Positions 24,380 through 38,400 of a stretch of 64,000 bases of DNA are shown piece after piece. The first letter of the stretch is position 1, and each line of letters begins with the position of its first letter. The notes under the pieces are model-generated. The model ran no database searches. It was not told where the DNA came from and worked only from the letters and a program-made list of their open reading frames with translations. Source of the stretch: Vanilla planifolia (Eukaryota > Streptophyta > Magnoliopsida > Asparagales > Orchidaceae); contig CM043869.1 in NCBI GenBank assembly GCA_023846275.1, positions 32,680,737 to 32,744,736 of the forward strand, read 5' to 3'. Both the position numbers and the translations under genes were made by a program.

Positions 24380-27300
24380 TTGGCCTTGAGTTTTCTAATG
24401 ATCATTGTCTTGCTTTTCAATTAGGTTGAACAAAAACTTTCCACCTTTGGAGTTGATCACTTAAGTAAGGATGCATCATATATATGGTTTGATGTCATTA
24501 CTTTAGTTATCAAGTACTTCATCACAAGTTGAAAGATATAAACTATCACTAAAGATCATCATCTCAATTTTAATGATTAAGAGTTATCATTGAATGTCAT
24601 GGTATAATGTTATATCAAACATAGGCTACGAGAGAAGATCTTTTTCTTTTCTTGACCTTGTAACATACTCTTTCTTTTCTTTTACAGCATGGATGCTTTC
24701 TAAAATTCGTGTCATTTATATAAATTCATGATTTCATATCATTATGTGAAATCATTATAAGATAATCATACCAAAAATATAAAGCTAACACCACATTCAA
24801 TTAATTCCTTGAAATCATGACTCACCAAGTCAGAGCTCATACGAGCATTTATCCTTATGCTTATTCTTTTTGAATTTTATAACCCCTAAAACACACATAC
24901 ATAGTATATATATATATACTAGTCTATAATAGTACTATGATTTATAATAAAAATTAGCAATTGCAAATCGATTGAAAAAGTGAAATAAAAAATTCATAAG
25001 AAATTATAGATGAGACAACATATTTGTGAATTAGATTGTCATATACACAAATTGACTGGTTCAATATATGAAAATAAAAATTATTAAAGGATTTTTTTAT
25101 CAATTTTTTTGGTAGATCAACCTTTGTAATTTTTTGTAAAAGATTGTAAGATTATTTTATATTAGTGATTGATCTTTTTATCCTCCTCCCTCTTTTTCAT
25201 TCCTATTCTTCTTTTTTGTTCTAATCTTTTTTTTTTTCTCTTTTTTTTTTCCTGCATTCTCTCAATTCGAACTTAAATATCTTTCATTCCTTGCTCTCTT
25301 TCAAGTTTTTTGGCTTCCTTGTTCTAATCTAATTCACTCTATTCCTTTTTCTCCTTCTCCAAAGCGTTGCCAATTTCTTTTGGTATAAGGTGGACAGTCA
25401 ACTCCCACTCATCCAACTCTAAAACGCAAAACTCTAATGTTGCCAATTTTATTTATAAAACAATAACTATATTAACTATAATCACTTTAATAATAAATAT
25501 AACAAGAGTCAAGCATTTATGACAACTTAATTGAAAATACAAAGATCATTTGTATTAAAAAACAATCGAGCAAACTTCGTTTGTTATGGAAAAGTCAAAT
25601 AATTTATAATAAAGATAAATAATAAAGAAATAAAAACTTCAACAATTCTTAAATTGTTACAGGAATACAAACTGTTAAACAAAGAGCTTTCGAAATCTGT
25701 TGAAAGAACATGATCGTACCAAACGATTCCTCTATCTCGAAGGTTAGATATTTTGTGTAACACACAAGTTATTATATGCACAAACCAGTTATCTTGTGAC
25801 TTGTGGACCAAAAGAAAAAATTCCATTCGAGAGAAAGTATAGCAATTAAGGGTTTGTTCTGCACTTTAAAATGGGACTTTTTCTCTAAATGACCTTTCGT
25901 TTCCATTTATAATGCATTAATGGTTGTTTATCCTGATAGCCTCAAATTTTCATGTTTTGTTTGATTGTATAATTAAGAAGTATTTTAGTACTTGTACAGT
26001 ATATTCAAATAGGAAAAAATGATTTGGTAAATTTGATATGTATTTTAAAGAAATATATTTAATTTAAAAATCTAAACATAATTATAAAAATATTTAGATA
26101 TATTACAATAATTTTCTTTAAGTATTCAATTTTAACAACGATAGTTGTATTTGTTAAAAGCCTGTTTTCTATGAGAACTTGTCTAAAACAGTAGCTAGTA
26201 CTATACCAAAAGTGTTTTCAATGAACAGTCTATTTTGCTGTACTGCATAAATTCTTTTCCGAAAGTTGAAGTACCTTATGTTTTATGCTTTCTAGTAGGA
26301 AGTTTTTTTTAATACTTGATTGATCGAAAATCCTATGGTCCGTTTAATTGCATTTTGTTGCAAAAAATGAACTAAACTCTAGATTTGAATCAAATAATGG
26401 TTTTGACAATATAATAACTACACAAAGTTAACAACTTTCAATATTCTCTAGACATAATATAAGTTTCATATGTAGTACATAAAAACTTTATTCACAACAT
26501 AAAATATAATGTATCTAATGTTTATAAATAAAATAAGTCTACTCAAAAGATAGTGAATTATGACATTATGATTTCAAAAAATAGTATTATTAGATGATTA
26601 TATTTGATTTAATTCTCTCTATTATATTTTATGACTAAAGAAAAGATTTAAAATAATATTTTAAAAATTATTTTAAAAATATATTTTTTATAACAAAAAA
26701 ATTAATAAAAGTGGTTTTAATTACTATAAAAACGTTAAATTTGAAAAATTCTTATCAAACAAAATCCTAAAAAAATAAAAAAGTTCAATACAATCTCTCA
26801 TCGGATTCCATAACCCACCAAAGCACATGCAAGCATGTTTTAGTGTGGTGATGACCTCTATTGCTATTCCTTTCAAATTGCTTGCAAAAAGATTATTCCA
26901 TCGCCAATGCCATGAAACAGCACAAAATCTCTTAAAAGAAAAAGAAAGTAAAAGAAGCCAATGCACTACTAGGAAAAAGTTGATGCTTTGTTCTTGCAAA
27001 TTGACATGTTTAGCCTACTTGTGCGAGATTCTCTATAGAAATTTATGCATAATGAATACACTACAATAGATACACTTTTCTTTATAAGTAGAAAAGTAGG
27101 TGGTCTTGAACCATAAAGAACCACATCAATCTAGATTTCATCATGACCTTTAACTTAATGTGGTAAATTTCATATAATGAATGTGTTATTGTTAGGATAA
27201 TAGACATAAAAATGTAAGTTTTGAATCAAAAAATTTGATACACTATAGAACTTGTAGAATGTAGGTCTTTTTTCGAGATTGGACCATATGATCAAATTCA

Positions 27301-30300
27301 ATAGACTATCCAATGCTTAGAGGGTCATCAACTAAGAAAAGCTAAATAGATGATAAGTTATGAGTTGTATAATTGGCAATTAGACAACCTAGAATGTCGT
27401 AATGAAGAGTCATCTCATTGGACATTGACCACATTAAATTGTTCAATTGTCCAATTGAACCATAAGATAATAACAAAAATTTGCATTTAATAGTCTTTCT
27501 AGTAGTAAAATGAAGTAATTTTAGAATTGTTTAGGCCTAATCATTATGTCAATTAATTATACCATTCATTTGATGTAGAATAGAGAGACAATAAACTATT
27601 TTGCAAAACATGAGCATGATCTTTTTTGAACATTTATTTTACATGGGGTGACAATATAAATAGCCTCTTTTATTGTATGTGAGAATTTATAAACCATCAT
27701 TAGTTTTTAATGTAGTCATTGCTTGATCAAGAATTATGTTAAGTTTAAATCATAGTTATAGATAGGAAGTAATAGGAGTTTAATAGATGTAATAGTTTAA
27801 CTCAAAATAAGACTATGATAGTTTAATTTAGTATAATCCATACAATGGTTATAACTTAATGTTATACACAACACTTTAATATTTGCAATGGTTTAAACCT
27901 TTGTAATTAGAGTTACAAATATATATAGTTGGCCATTTGAATAGTAAAAAAAGACTTTACAAAGTCTTAAAAAAGTTGTAGTGTGCGATTTATTGAGACA
28001 AAATTACCTCGTCTTAAACCAAGCCAAAAAGGGTCCCTTCATTCTTTGGGTTTCTTTTAAAATCTCGTCTGTTTAACCTACTTAGGGTATGAAAAGCATC
28101 TACCATATTTATAGACATCCATCACCTTGTGTCATCTTCAAAGCAAAAGAGATAAAGTGCCCCATACACCGCCACTAAATAATTTGCTAGTTTGATCCCA
28201 ATATGATGTCAAGTGATGTTTAAAGTTGAATAATGCAAATTTTTTAAACACATATGTCACAATAAACTACTTACATCACACCCACATGAATAAAAAGAAT
28301 TTTACATATCCAAATGATAGAATTACATACATAAACTAATATCAAAAAAATACATTAGAGTGGATACATTTATATTGCCTTCCAAACATATGAGATAATT
28401 ACAAAATTTAAAAGAAAATGAATATAAAGCTAATGATCAATCATCATCATGTCAGTCTCCACTAACATGCTGTCAACATCCATCTAAAAGAAAGATATAC
28501 AAAATGAATAATAATATATAATAATAAAATAAAAAGCAAAATAATAAATTATCTACTTGATGGAGATGACTCAAAAGTATGTTGTCTATACTTCTAGCTC
28601 CTTATGTCCTTGATGGTTCTTAAAAGATCAATACTCTGATCATTATGAGTACTTGTTAATATTGACAAGTTAAATTTGACAACATCAATCTAATTTTTTA
28701 GAATAGAATCTTGGTTAAATTTTGTCTTTAGTTTTGAATTGATTCTTGACTTTAATTTTTTATTTGATAAGATTTACTATATATTATGGTCATCCAAAGG
28801 TTTGTCACACAAGGGGATATCAAGAAAAAAAATAATTTGAGGCATTTGTTTTAAAAATAGTTGTGAAAGTAAAGCAATCACCGTTATAAATCACCAAAGT
28901 TGAGACAAAGTGTGCTTTCAGGAAAATGACGAGTGACCAGGGTCCTGCTTTTTTGAGACCACCTCCAAGACATAACCATAGTTTCCAAATAAGATAATGG
29001 GGAGTCGTATCACAGTTTTTGTATCACCTACTAAGACAAAGTTTACCCAAAACCAATTAAAAGTTTGTAGTGGATAAACTAAGCAAAAAAATTTCTTTTT
29101 TTAGTAGAAAATAATATTATCTAATACTAAAGTTGATATGGAGAAGACAATTATGTTCTCTAATATCAAAGTTGAATACACCAAATAAGAAAAATTAGTA
29201 AAAAATCATAAGCTTTGATATCAAAGTTTATATGGGATAGATTTAGTCTTTTATGAGAGTTTAAATTGAACCATACAATAGCAGAGATGCTTAATAAATT
29301 ATTAAAGAATATGAAAAATAATATACACTAATTAGGGCTAGGTGATGTATGTGGTATTTTAAAATTATTCAAATATTAGTGTTTTAAATACTAATATGAA
29401 TTATTAAGTTGAAAAGATGGTAAATTTAATTAAAATTTTAATTTTAAGTAATTTTCAACCAAATTTTAGATCGATGAACTTATGAAACTGGTGTGACACC
29501 AACAAATGTGTTTTTGTGAGTTAATCTTAGAAGTTCTTGCATCACTATCCTTTAATCTCCTTAGTTTAAAAGCTAAGGCTTCTATTCCTTGTTAATGAGT
29601 AGGAATGTACGAGCTATTTTTGATAACTTTGTAAAAGTTAGGATGAGACACCAACATGTTTTGAGATTAAAATTATTTAGGTCCAACTAGTTGATCCTTA
29701 TGTTGCTGTAAAAGGAGAGGAGAGTGATTCGTACCACTTTTGCAAACACGTTGGACCCTAGAATTTGGGTTAGAATCCATCAATTCCTTATTGGCTACAA
29801 TGCTATCAAAAGTTTTCCATATCCAAAAGCCTTTTCTTCTTTTAACCCCAATTTTAAGAAGAACATATGAAAAGAAGATCAATTAATTTACATTCATTTA
29901 TGTAGTTAAAGAAATCCTCTTCAACTAACCACAATTTATTTATGTTAGTGCCAATTTGAACTATGTGAATCCATAGTTTTTTTTTTTCTTTGAGCTTTTG
30001 CACATTTAACAAATAGGAAGGTGTCAAAAGTAGCGTTTTGATAGAGGTCCCTTATATTAATGTGCAAGAATTGATAAATTTCCTAAATTTTATCACATTG
30101 AAACTTATCATTCCATAAAACCCATATTTTATTTTGTTGAATTACATGTATAGTTTAAAAAAATAAGAACAGTTGCCAAAATCTAGAGTTTGTTTGCTTG
30201 ATCCATTAATTCCAACAATACTAGTAAACTTATTTTGTGTGATTTGTTTTCATACTCTTAAGATGTGTCTATTATTGACTACTCTGATGTTCTAAACAAT

Positions 30301-33300
30301 TATATTATCATTCATTGAAATGTGATTATCCTTATATATTTATTTAACCTCTCTCTTTCAAAATGGTATTATTCAAAACCTTTTTTTCACTTTTTCCTTA
30401 TACCTTCTAGTTTGTATTGGGATGGAAGCATCTTGTTCAATTTGTATTAACCTAGAATTTAGTACCTTATTGTGAAATTCTTGGCTAAATTCTTGTAGTT
30501 ATTTCAGGCCCAACATTTATTTTCTCTTTTTTTCATTGAGTTCACATCTAAGTCGGACATCGACCAATTACTTTGAAACTTATCTTTCTTCCTAGTATTA
30601 ATGGATCATCATTGCTTAAAATAGAAGTAGTCATAGAAATTTTGTTGTTAAATTCATTGGCCTCATTAATTAAATCGCTTGGTCAACTTTGCATTACAAC
30701 TTATCAATTGGCATTCTTATGATCTTGTACATAGAAAATTCTCTTCACTTGAGATAAAAACATAAAAGAAACATGTTCTAGTTCATCTCATGTAAACTAA
30801 TTTAGTAAAATTGAATAATATATAAGCTCAAACTCTTCCCTTTTTAATGTCTTCAAAAACTATGTTCATTCACAATTGAATAAATATATAAACAGCTTTT
30901 AGAGAATATCTTGTGATGCTATTAACAAGATGAATGTTAATCAAATTCTTAACTTTTGTATAAAAAACAAATATCAAAATAAATCAAGAATCACATCATG
31001 TGCATTTTACATTACTAGATGTATTTCTACTAAAAGCCATTTATTTCAATTTATCGATCTTCAATTAATTGCATCAAGAATTATCAATTTGCCTACTCTT
31101 TTAAGAGTTCCAAATTTATATGCTAAAGGACAAATTTTTTGTTGTAATACAATTTGCACCTATGTACCAAAACTATTTAGATCGTCTACACATTTTTGGT
31201 AATGGTCATGACAAGATAGACCAGTTCTTGTTGATATGCTTTTGGTGAATTTTCTTTGAAGTCCAATTTTTTTCTTCCTACAATCTACCATAACATTTTC
31301 CTCTAGGCTCATAGAAAAGCCTTCCTCTCTCTTTCTCAAGAGAATAAGAGTTTTTTTTCAAATAGATTCTCTTTCTTTCATTTTCTTCTTCGATAGAACC
31401 TCCTCTTGGCTAACACCAGAAACAAAATTTCCAAAGCAACTGCATGAGCCTCTATTTTGTAATTCCCATCTAACCTTTAGCTTCTTAAACTCCTCTCTCT
31501 CATATAGCCACAATTTCAAGAGTAATTCTCATTAGCCATGCCTATCCATTTCATCAATGTGTGGTTCCTAGCGATTAAAATTAAGCTATCATTTCATGCC
31601 CCTTAGGATTGTTAGTTTAAGGATTTAGAAAATTAGATTTTTATTTAAGATTTAATTACAATTTTAGCCTAAATTTTTTTTGAATTATTTAATTCAAATA
31701 ACCTATAAAATTTACTTAGTCATGTTTTAGAAAATCTATTCCATGGGTACTCCTTGTCAAAAAAATTTTATAATTTCCAAACATTATTTAATAATTATTT
31801 TTTTAATACATTTATATATATTAAAATAATATTGTTTTTTATAAGTTTGACATCTTATTTTGTAAAAAATATATGCCTAAGTTTCAAAAACAATATTAGT
31901 ATCATTAGATTCATGATAATTTATACTCCACAATTTAAAATTTTTCATCATTTTAAGACTTATCATTATTTTTTTATCTATGTCACAATTTTTTAAAATT
32001 TAAATAATTTACTAAAATTGATTGAAAGTATTAAAATTTCAAATTGATAAACTAGCATACTTTTAAGGATGCTAATAGTTTTTTATTCCTTCTTATAGAA
32101 CTCAAACTAGCTTGCGATCATTATAATTTATCAAATTATTTGATAGATATATTTTAATTCTAAAAGATAATTATTTAAATTAATTTTCATGTCCTTATGA
32201 TGTTATGCATATAATATAATATATCAACTATATTTTGATGTTTAAATATCAAACCACATATGGATAAAAAAAATGATATCATGTTGAGATTATTAAGTTA
32301 ATACACTTCAATTGTATAAAATAGTGAATTACTTACATTATAATTAATTTAATTCACTTGCTAAATTTCTTATTGATTTCTTTTATTCCATTCTCTCTTT
32401 TCTCTTAGTTTTTTACATAAAAAAAATTATGCAAAATCAATAAGAATTCTATTGCCACATGCTCACATATTTAAAACACCATTTTTCCTTAATCAAATTG
32501 AATCTCATTCATTCATTTTGTAAAATATTCAAATTTTTTCAGAATTTATAACTACTTCGATCATCCAATTAGACCATTTGATAAGACTTCACTTACCATT
32601 AATTAATTTAAATGGATGATACATTCAAAACTAATCAGACCATTCGTTGAGTCTGAGGGACCATCCAATCCCTTGTTAAATAGTTACTAGCAAATGCAAT
32701 TCTCCTTGTCTTGTTTACAAAACTAATCTAAACTACTCCAAATTAATTTTTTGAACTCATAGCAAAGTGCATTACACTAATGATACTTCTAATTTATCCA
32801 AGTCTAAGGAATTTGCATATGAAGCATAATCTTTAAATGTCCTAAAAACACAACTAAAGGAATATTTAGAAGCATGCTGAATTTATTTCTAAATCAAACT
32901 CTAAAACAAAACTAAAGGAATATTTAGAAGATGACCTTATTAATTCTCCTCAAGATGGTAGAATCTCAAAATCTCCTAACTACAGCACCCTATTCTCCTT
33001 TATTTTTTCTATTTATCTTCTCTAGCTACAGCCAATAGTCTAAGGAACATTATAACAGTAGCCAGATCACCTAATATATTTCCTTACTGAATTCCTCCTC
33101 AGTTGCTTCAATTTTTTCTTGTTCTTCTCAGTTTTATTCTCCTGCTTTCCCTCACGAATCTCCTCCCTCAATTCCATCTCTTGCTTATCTCATAACTTGC
33201 TTAAGACAAATGCTCAATTCGACCAATTATTTAAGGGCAATTCCAGATCAATTTAATTTAAAATTGATTCCCTTATTCAATCACATTTGAAAATTCAAAA

Positions 33301-33949
33301 CAAATTAATTATATTTTTAAAAATTATATAACTAAATGCCACTGGATTTTTTCAATAGCTCTTACTAAAATTATGCTTAATTTCAATTTCTAAAATACTT
33401 TATAAATTAGAACATTTTTTAAGATGTGATAAAAAAAATATTATTATTTAATTTTGGCATGTCAAATTCTCAAAACATTAATTTTATTACTTCAATTACA
33501 AATATTTTACATGCTCAAATGCATAGTTTCTCTTTTATAACATATTATATAAAAAAAATCTCAAAATATTACATACAAAATATGTAGTTCTTGTGGGTTG
33601 TGTAGTAAAATCTATTTTCATTTCCTTCCTATGCAAGACAATATAATGATATTCTTGATATATAAAATATCATTATTCTCTTTTTAAGTTAAAATCAAAC
33701 CTTTTGTCTTTCAAGAGTCTAGTTTTACTCTTTTAAACTTCATCATCATCCTAAAAGTCCATGGATTCTACAACTAATTTTTTACAATTTCTAATTGAGT
33801 AAAGCTGCTTCTATTTGATATAGACATAACATTTAACCTCAAATAATCTTTTTTCTAAGCATAATTATGCTTCTTTCTCTCCTATTTATAGCATTAGCCA
33901 CCATATTAGTCTTTTTAGAATGATATAGTATCATATAATAGCCATTTAT
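24380..33949. other. AT-rich intergenic DNA with fragmentary repeats
   Basis: No gene can be supported. Unassigned short frames occur at 25584-25826 (-), 26724-26999 (-), 29673-29882 (-) and 30930-31202 (+). Two stretches, 27,270-27,560 and 32,550-32,700, carry 'gaccat', 'ctgat' and 'atccaat' words reminiscent of the copia LTRs, suggesting old LTR debris. A 20-bp direct repeat 'actaaaggaatatttagaag' occurs at 32853 and 32911. Confidence 0.5.
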
Positions 33950-35400
33950 CAATTTAAACCATTATCTTTATCCTATGTTTAATTTCTTTTAAGTGAAGAT
34001 TTATTTAAGATTTTAGTGATTAGAATAGACGTAAATCCTTACTTCATATAGACAACAACTTCCTAAGTCATGAATGTGATAACTCCTTATATCATACTAT
34101 AGTTGTCTAAAAACAAGTACTATAACTCTGTCATTCTATATTAAAATAATATCAAATATTTTTTTAAAGATGCATCAATAATACTTAAAATTTTTTATTA
34201 TCTTAAGTAAAACTAGTATTAGTATAATTTTAGCTTTTCCTTAAGAATTTGAAAATTCTCTCACAATCTTAGTACCATACAAAAAATTACATTTTGTGTG
34301 AATCTTGCTAAGGGAATATTGTTTTGAGATATTATCTTGACAAACTTCTTGTAATATTTAACAAGTTCCAAAAAAAACTTATGTCTATGTGACATTTGTA
34401 AGTTAAACTGATCACCTATTGCTCACATCTTTGATCTCAAGAATGTGATACTTGATAGTGAAAATTTACATTTGTAAAACTTGACATATGATTGATTCAC
34501 TTTCAACTTTATAGAAACATGCCTAAGTGTATTGCATTATCCTATATATCCTAAGAATATATTAAGATTTTGTCACTGAACACAATGATGAATGTATCCA
34601 TCCATTACCTAAAGAATGGATTCATCAGGTCCATTAATTTAGTCAGTGCATTTTCAACCTAAAAGGAACTACCAAAGGCTCATAGTATCCACATCTTATT
34701 CTAAAGGCCATTTTTTATATGTGTTCCTTTCTAATCTTTGGTTGGTGATATCTAGATCATTAATCGATCTTTGAAACACATCTACACCTTACCAATGATC
34801 CAAATGTTTGTCTTTAATAGATGTTTATTCTTCATAATGATTAAAGTTAGCTTCCTATAATCTATGCATACACATAGACTCCAATCTATATTCTTAAAAA
34901 ATAGAACTAGTGTTCCCTTATGATGAGACACTTAGTTTGATAAAATTTTTATCAAGCATTTCCTAGAAATAAATGTTTATTTCTTAATGTTTTACTAACT
35001 TCATCCTGAATAATGCCTTTGACATAAGTTCAACTCATAGTACTAGATCCATAACAAAATAGATCTTTCTATCAAAAGATAATCCTAATAGATCTTCAAG
35101 GAAGATGAGGGGATAATTTACACTATAGACACATCTTGTAGTTGAGGCTTTTCTTTGTCAAAAATTTGCATTGAAGCAAAATAATGTTCATATAGTTTTT
35201 TACTTAAATTTTTTAACTTCAATGTAAAAAATGGGAGGTATCTTTTAGCCCTTATCAATATAAATCACTTTGATATTATCAACTATATACATCTTTTTAT
35301 TTTCTTTTCCTAACAATCTATAACAAGCACATGAGTTACCAACTAATTTATTCTCAAGATTATGTCAAATTTCCTTAAATTACTTATAATTTGTTTGGCA
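33950..35400 (-). mobile_element. Ty3/gypsy (chromovirus-type) pol remnant
   Basis: Read on the minus strand, decayed pol motifs occur in the right order. The end of the protease (FDIILRINQL..H..VIDC) lies near 35,320-35,380. The PR-RT linker (PEDLLGLSFDRKI-like) is near 35,080-35,130. 'EMLDKNFIKLSVSS' lies at about 34,925-34,970 and 'GTLVLFFKN..WSLCVCIDYRKL' at 34,850-34,925. The palm motif region is near 34,560-34,640 (ALTKLMDLMNPFFR, then VVFSDKILIYS). The RNase H words 'IDAS' and a HDLE-like block lie near 34,170 and 34,040. The usual FIDDIL is FSDKIL here, so one catalytic aspartate is gone, and stops and frameshifts are everywhere. No LTRs or integrase were identified. The linker wording suggests a Tekay/Del-like chromovirus, as inference. 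Confidence 0.75.
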
Positions 35401-38400
35401 TCAAAAGGTTTTTCATTGATGTTTACATTTTGTTTCTATGTAGTTGTTTACTTTCGCTTCTTATAAGATAAAGTAACTGATTATAATGAATCAAATACGT
35501 ATAAATAAACTATTATGTGTGTAACTAATGCAATATAAATGAAATAATGAGATTCTCTATGATAAAAAAATTTACAACTTTATTTAATAATAATAAGGTA
35601 TTTGTGATGACATTAAGAGAGGATAGTGTCTTGCTCTTATTGATCATATAAATTCTTGGTTAAGCTATTTGAGATTGAGTTATTGAAGCATGTCCCTTAC
35701 CCTTGATTGAAGAATTGAATGTGCATTAGGGACATCTTATTGCAATTCAATGCTAAGGTTTCTCTTATGCTTGGTTCGATAGTTGATAAGTAGAGTTCCT
35801 ATTGTAATGATGGATTTAAAAGAATCAACAAATGACTATAATGTCACACATAACGTTGGGGTTGCATAGGCTATCATTAGCTTGGTAAGGGCAAGCGGCT
35901 TAATTGAGCGCATTGGTTATGTCAAGGCTGTGACAACTCATGTATAACAAACAGGGGGTTAGGTGCGCGACAAGCAAAGGTTACGCATGTGATGACAATG
36001 CATACATTCTACAATTAATGCTTTGCAATAATAGACACCAAATGAATTTGAAGGTTTTAATATCAAATTAATAGAGTGTGAAGTAAAGGTAGTACAAGTA
36101 CCCTCAATTAAGGGTTTAAGACTCCTTTGAATTGAAAAGTAAAAATAAAAAAAAGAAAAATAAAAAAAAAGAAAAAAAATAAAAAATAAAGCCTACTCTT
36201 CTAAATAATGTCGTGCACTTCTAAACTGAATATCCTTTTTAAGAGTATAAACTTTTCAAGACTCATATTCAAATTTATCAAAAAGTCTATGATTTAAAAA
36301 ATTGCATATTGTTTATAAATTCAATAAGAAAAGATAAGAAAGAACCAATTAAAATGTCTTATTAAGTTAACTAACTTATAACAAATATTAAATAATTATA
36401 ATTTTCTATTAAATTTATTCTTTTCAAATATATAAACGTGTTTGTCACTCTTATTAAATAATAAACCAAAACTTCAGATACCTCTTTAATTGCTTTACGT
36501 CTAAAAACTTTTGAGTTAAACTGTGATATCCATAGTATCATATGCAAAATATGATTTTACAAAGTATGAGAATACCATTATCACTATATTTTTCAAAAGA
36601 TATAAGTCAATAGTAAATAGGCAACTACATAATGAGTCAAATTATATGTTATTCTCCTTCCTATGTTGTTCGTGAATTGATATAAGAGTAGACATCAATT
36701 GGTAAGAACTCACATGTTGATTACTTTAGATGCAAAAGTTTACACTTAGATTTAGACCTATTTTTATAAGACAAGCTCTTAATATTGTAACGAGAAGACG
36801 TGCATTTGCAATAGTTTCAAATAAATTTAAAATATGATTATAAATTTCTAAAAATAATATATTTTATTGAATAATTATTAATTCAAAAAACTATACCTTT
36901 AGAATCTAAAACAATATTTTTAAATAATTCTAATTAAAATTTTATAAAATAAATTTATTTAATTTAAATATTTGTTAATTTAATTTTATTTAACCATTCT
37001 TTTCTCTTTAAAAGTTCCTAAATACTTTTTATTTAATTTAATTAATGCATATGTCTTAAAAAAATAACTAACTTCAATTTTAAATTTATTTTTATAAAAC
37101 AAAATTTGAAATATGTGATGAGATGACAAACTTTTGTTCACATTTATATATAAATATTATTGAGATTAGAGATTTCTTATGACCAAAAGTTTAGTTAAAT
37201 AGCTGTTAATTAAAAAATCATATTTCAAATTTATATTTTTTTTAAATATCTGTTCGTGTTCTATTCTATTGCAGATTTAAAGAACCGAAAATACTTTGAA
37301 TTAATTAAAGTAATATCTCCTTTTATCTTCAAAAATTATTTTTTCATTAATTTAACAATTAAATAAATTTTACTCAAAAATTCGGCTGACCGGACCTGTC
37401 AACTCACACAGTCCGGTCTAGATGAGAGCAAAGAAATCTGAAACCCATAAACGCGACTCACAATGCCGACACACCTTGTAAGGGACAAGTCAGCTCATCA
37501 GATTGCGAAACCCTAAAGTCAACTACAAACTTTTTTATGTTTTTTTTTATCCATTGACATATTTTAACCCATGGTTTATGCCCAGCTTTTATCGACCATT
37601 TGCTAGCATGACTTCATAATTAATATTTATTATATTTTTTAATAATTTAATTAACAAACATATTTTTTTTAAAAATTATTCATAAATATGTCATCACCAA
37701 CAACATCCATTCTACTGGTTTCTTTTGCTTTCCCTTGGGGCACAAACATAAACATCTCAATTATAGATAGGCCATTCAATATCTCAATGGATGAACAATT
37801 TAAGTAGTGTTTGATTTCTATGTTTTGATCATTAGAGTGAGACTATATTAAGATATAAATATGTTACAATTAATTAATTTGATAAAATATGATGTTTGAT
37901 AAAAATATATATATTTAAAAATAAAATACAATGAATAATTTGAGGATGATGAGAAAAAATTTTGTCATGTTTTACAAACATGTGAATAGTCTTCGGCACA
38001 TATTTCTAAAACTTATTCCCAATTTTAATGTGGACATAGAATTCAATCATATGAACTATTCACAAATTAATTGAATATATTGATTTAGAGCAACTTCCAA
38101 CCTTAGAAAATTTGTTTTAGTTATGCTAGAGAATAGATTATTCTTAAGATTTTGATTATTTCAAGATTTTTATAATTAGATTTAAAAATTATTGAAATGT
38201 ATTTGATTATAATCTTTCAAATAAAATTATCTTATCTCATAAAAACTTTATTGTTTAATGTATAAAAAAACTAAAATCATTAAAATATCATTTAATTTTA
38301 ATAATTACTATATATTTGTTTTATCATATCATATCCTCAAAGAATAATTTTATTTAAAATATCACATTTTGAGTATATATTATTAAACTAAACTTCATTG

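Noticed and set aside
25584-25826. 80-codon minus-strand frame with a fairly protein-like composition
   Set aside because: I do not recognise a family, there is no supporting neighbour or splice context, and length is within chance for this much sequence.
36130-36190. A-rich run that could be a retrotransposon poly(A) tail
   Set aside because: No LINE or SINE body precedes it on either strand, so it is listed only as low-complexity sequence.
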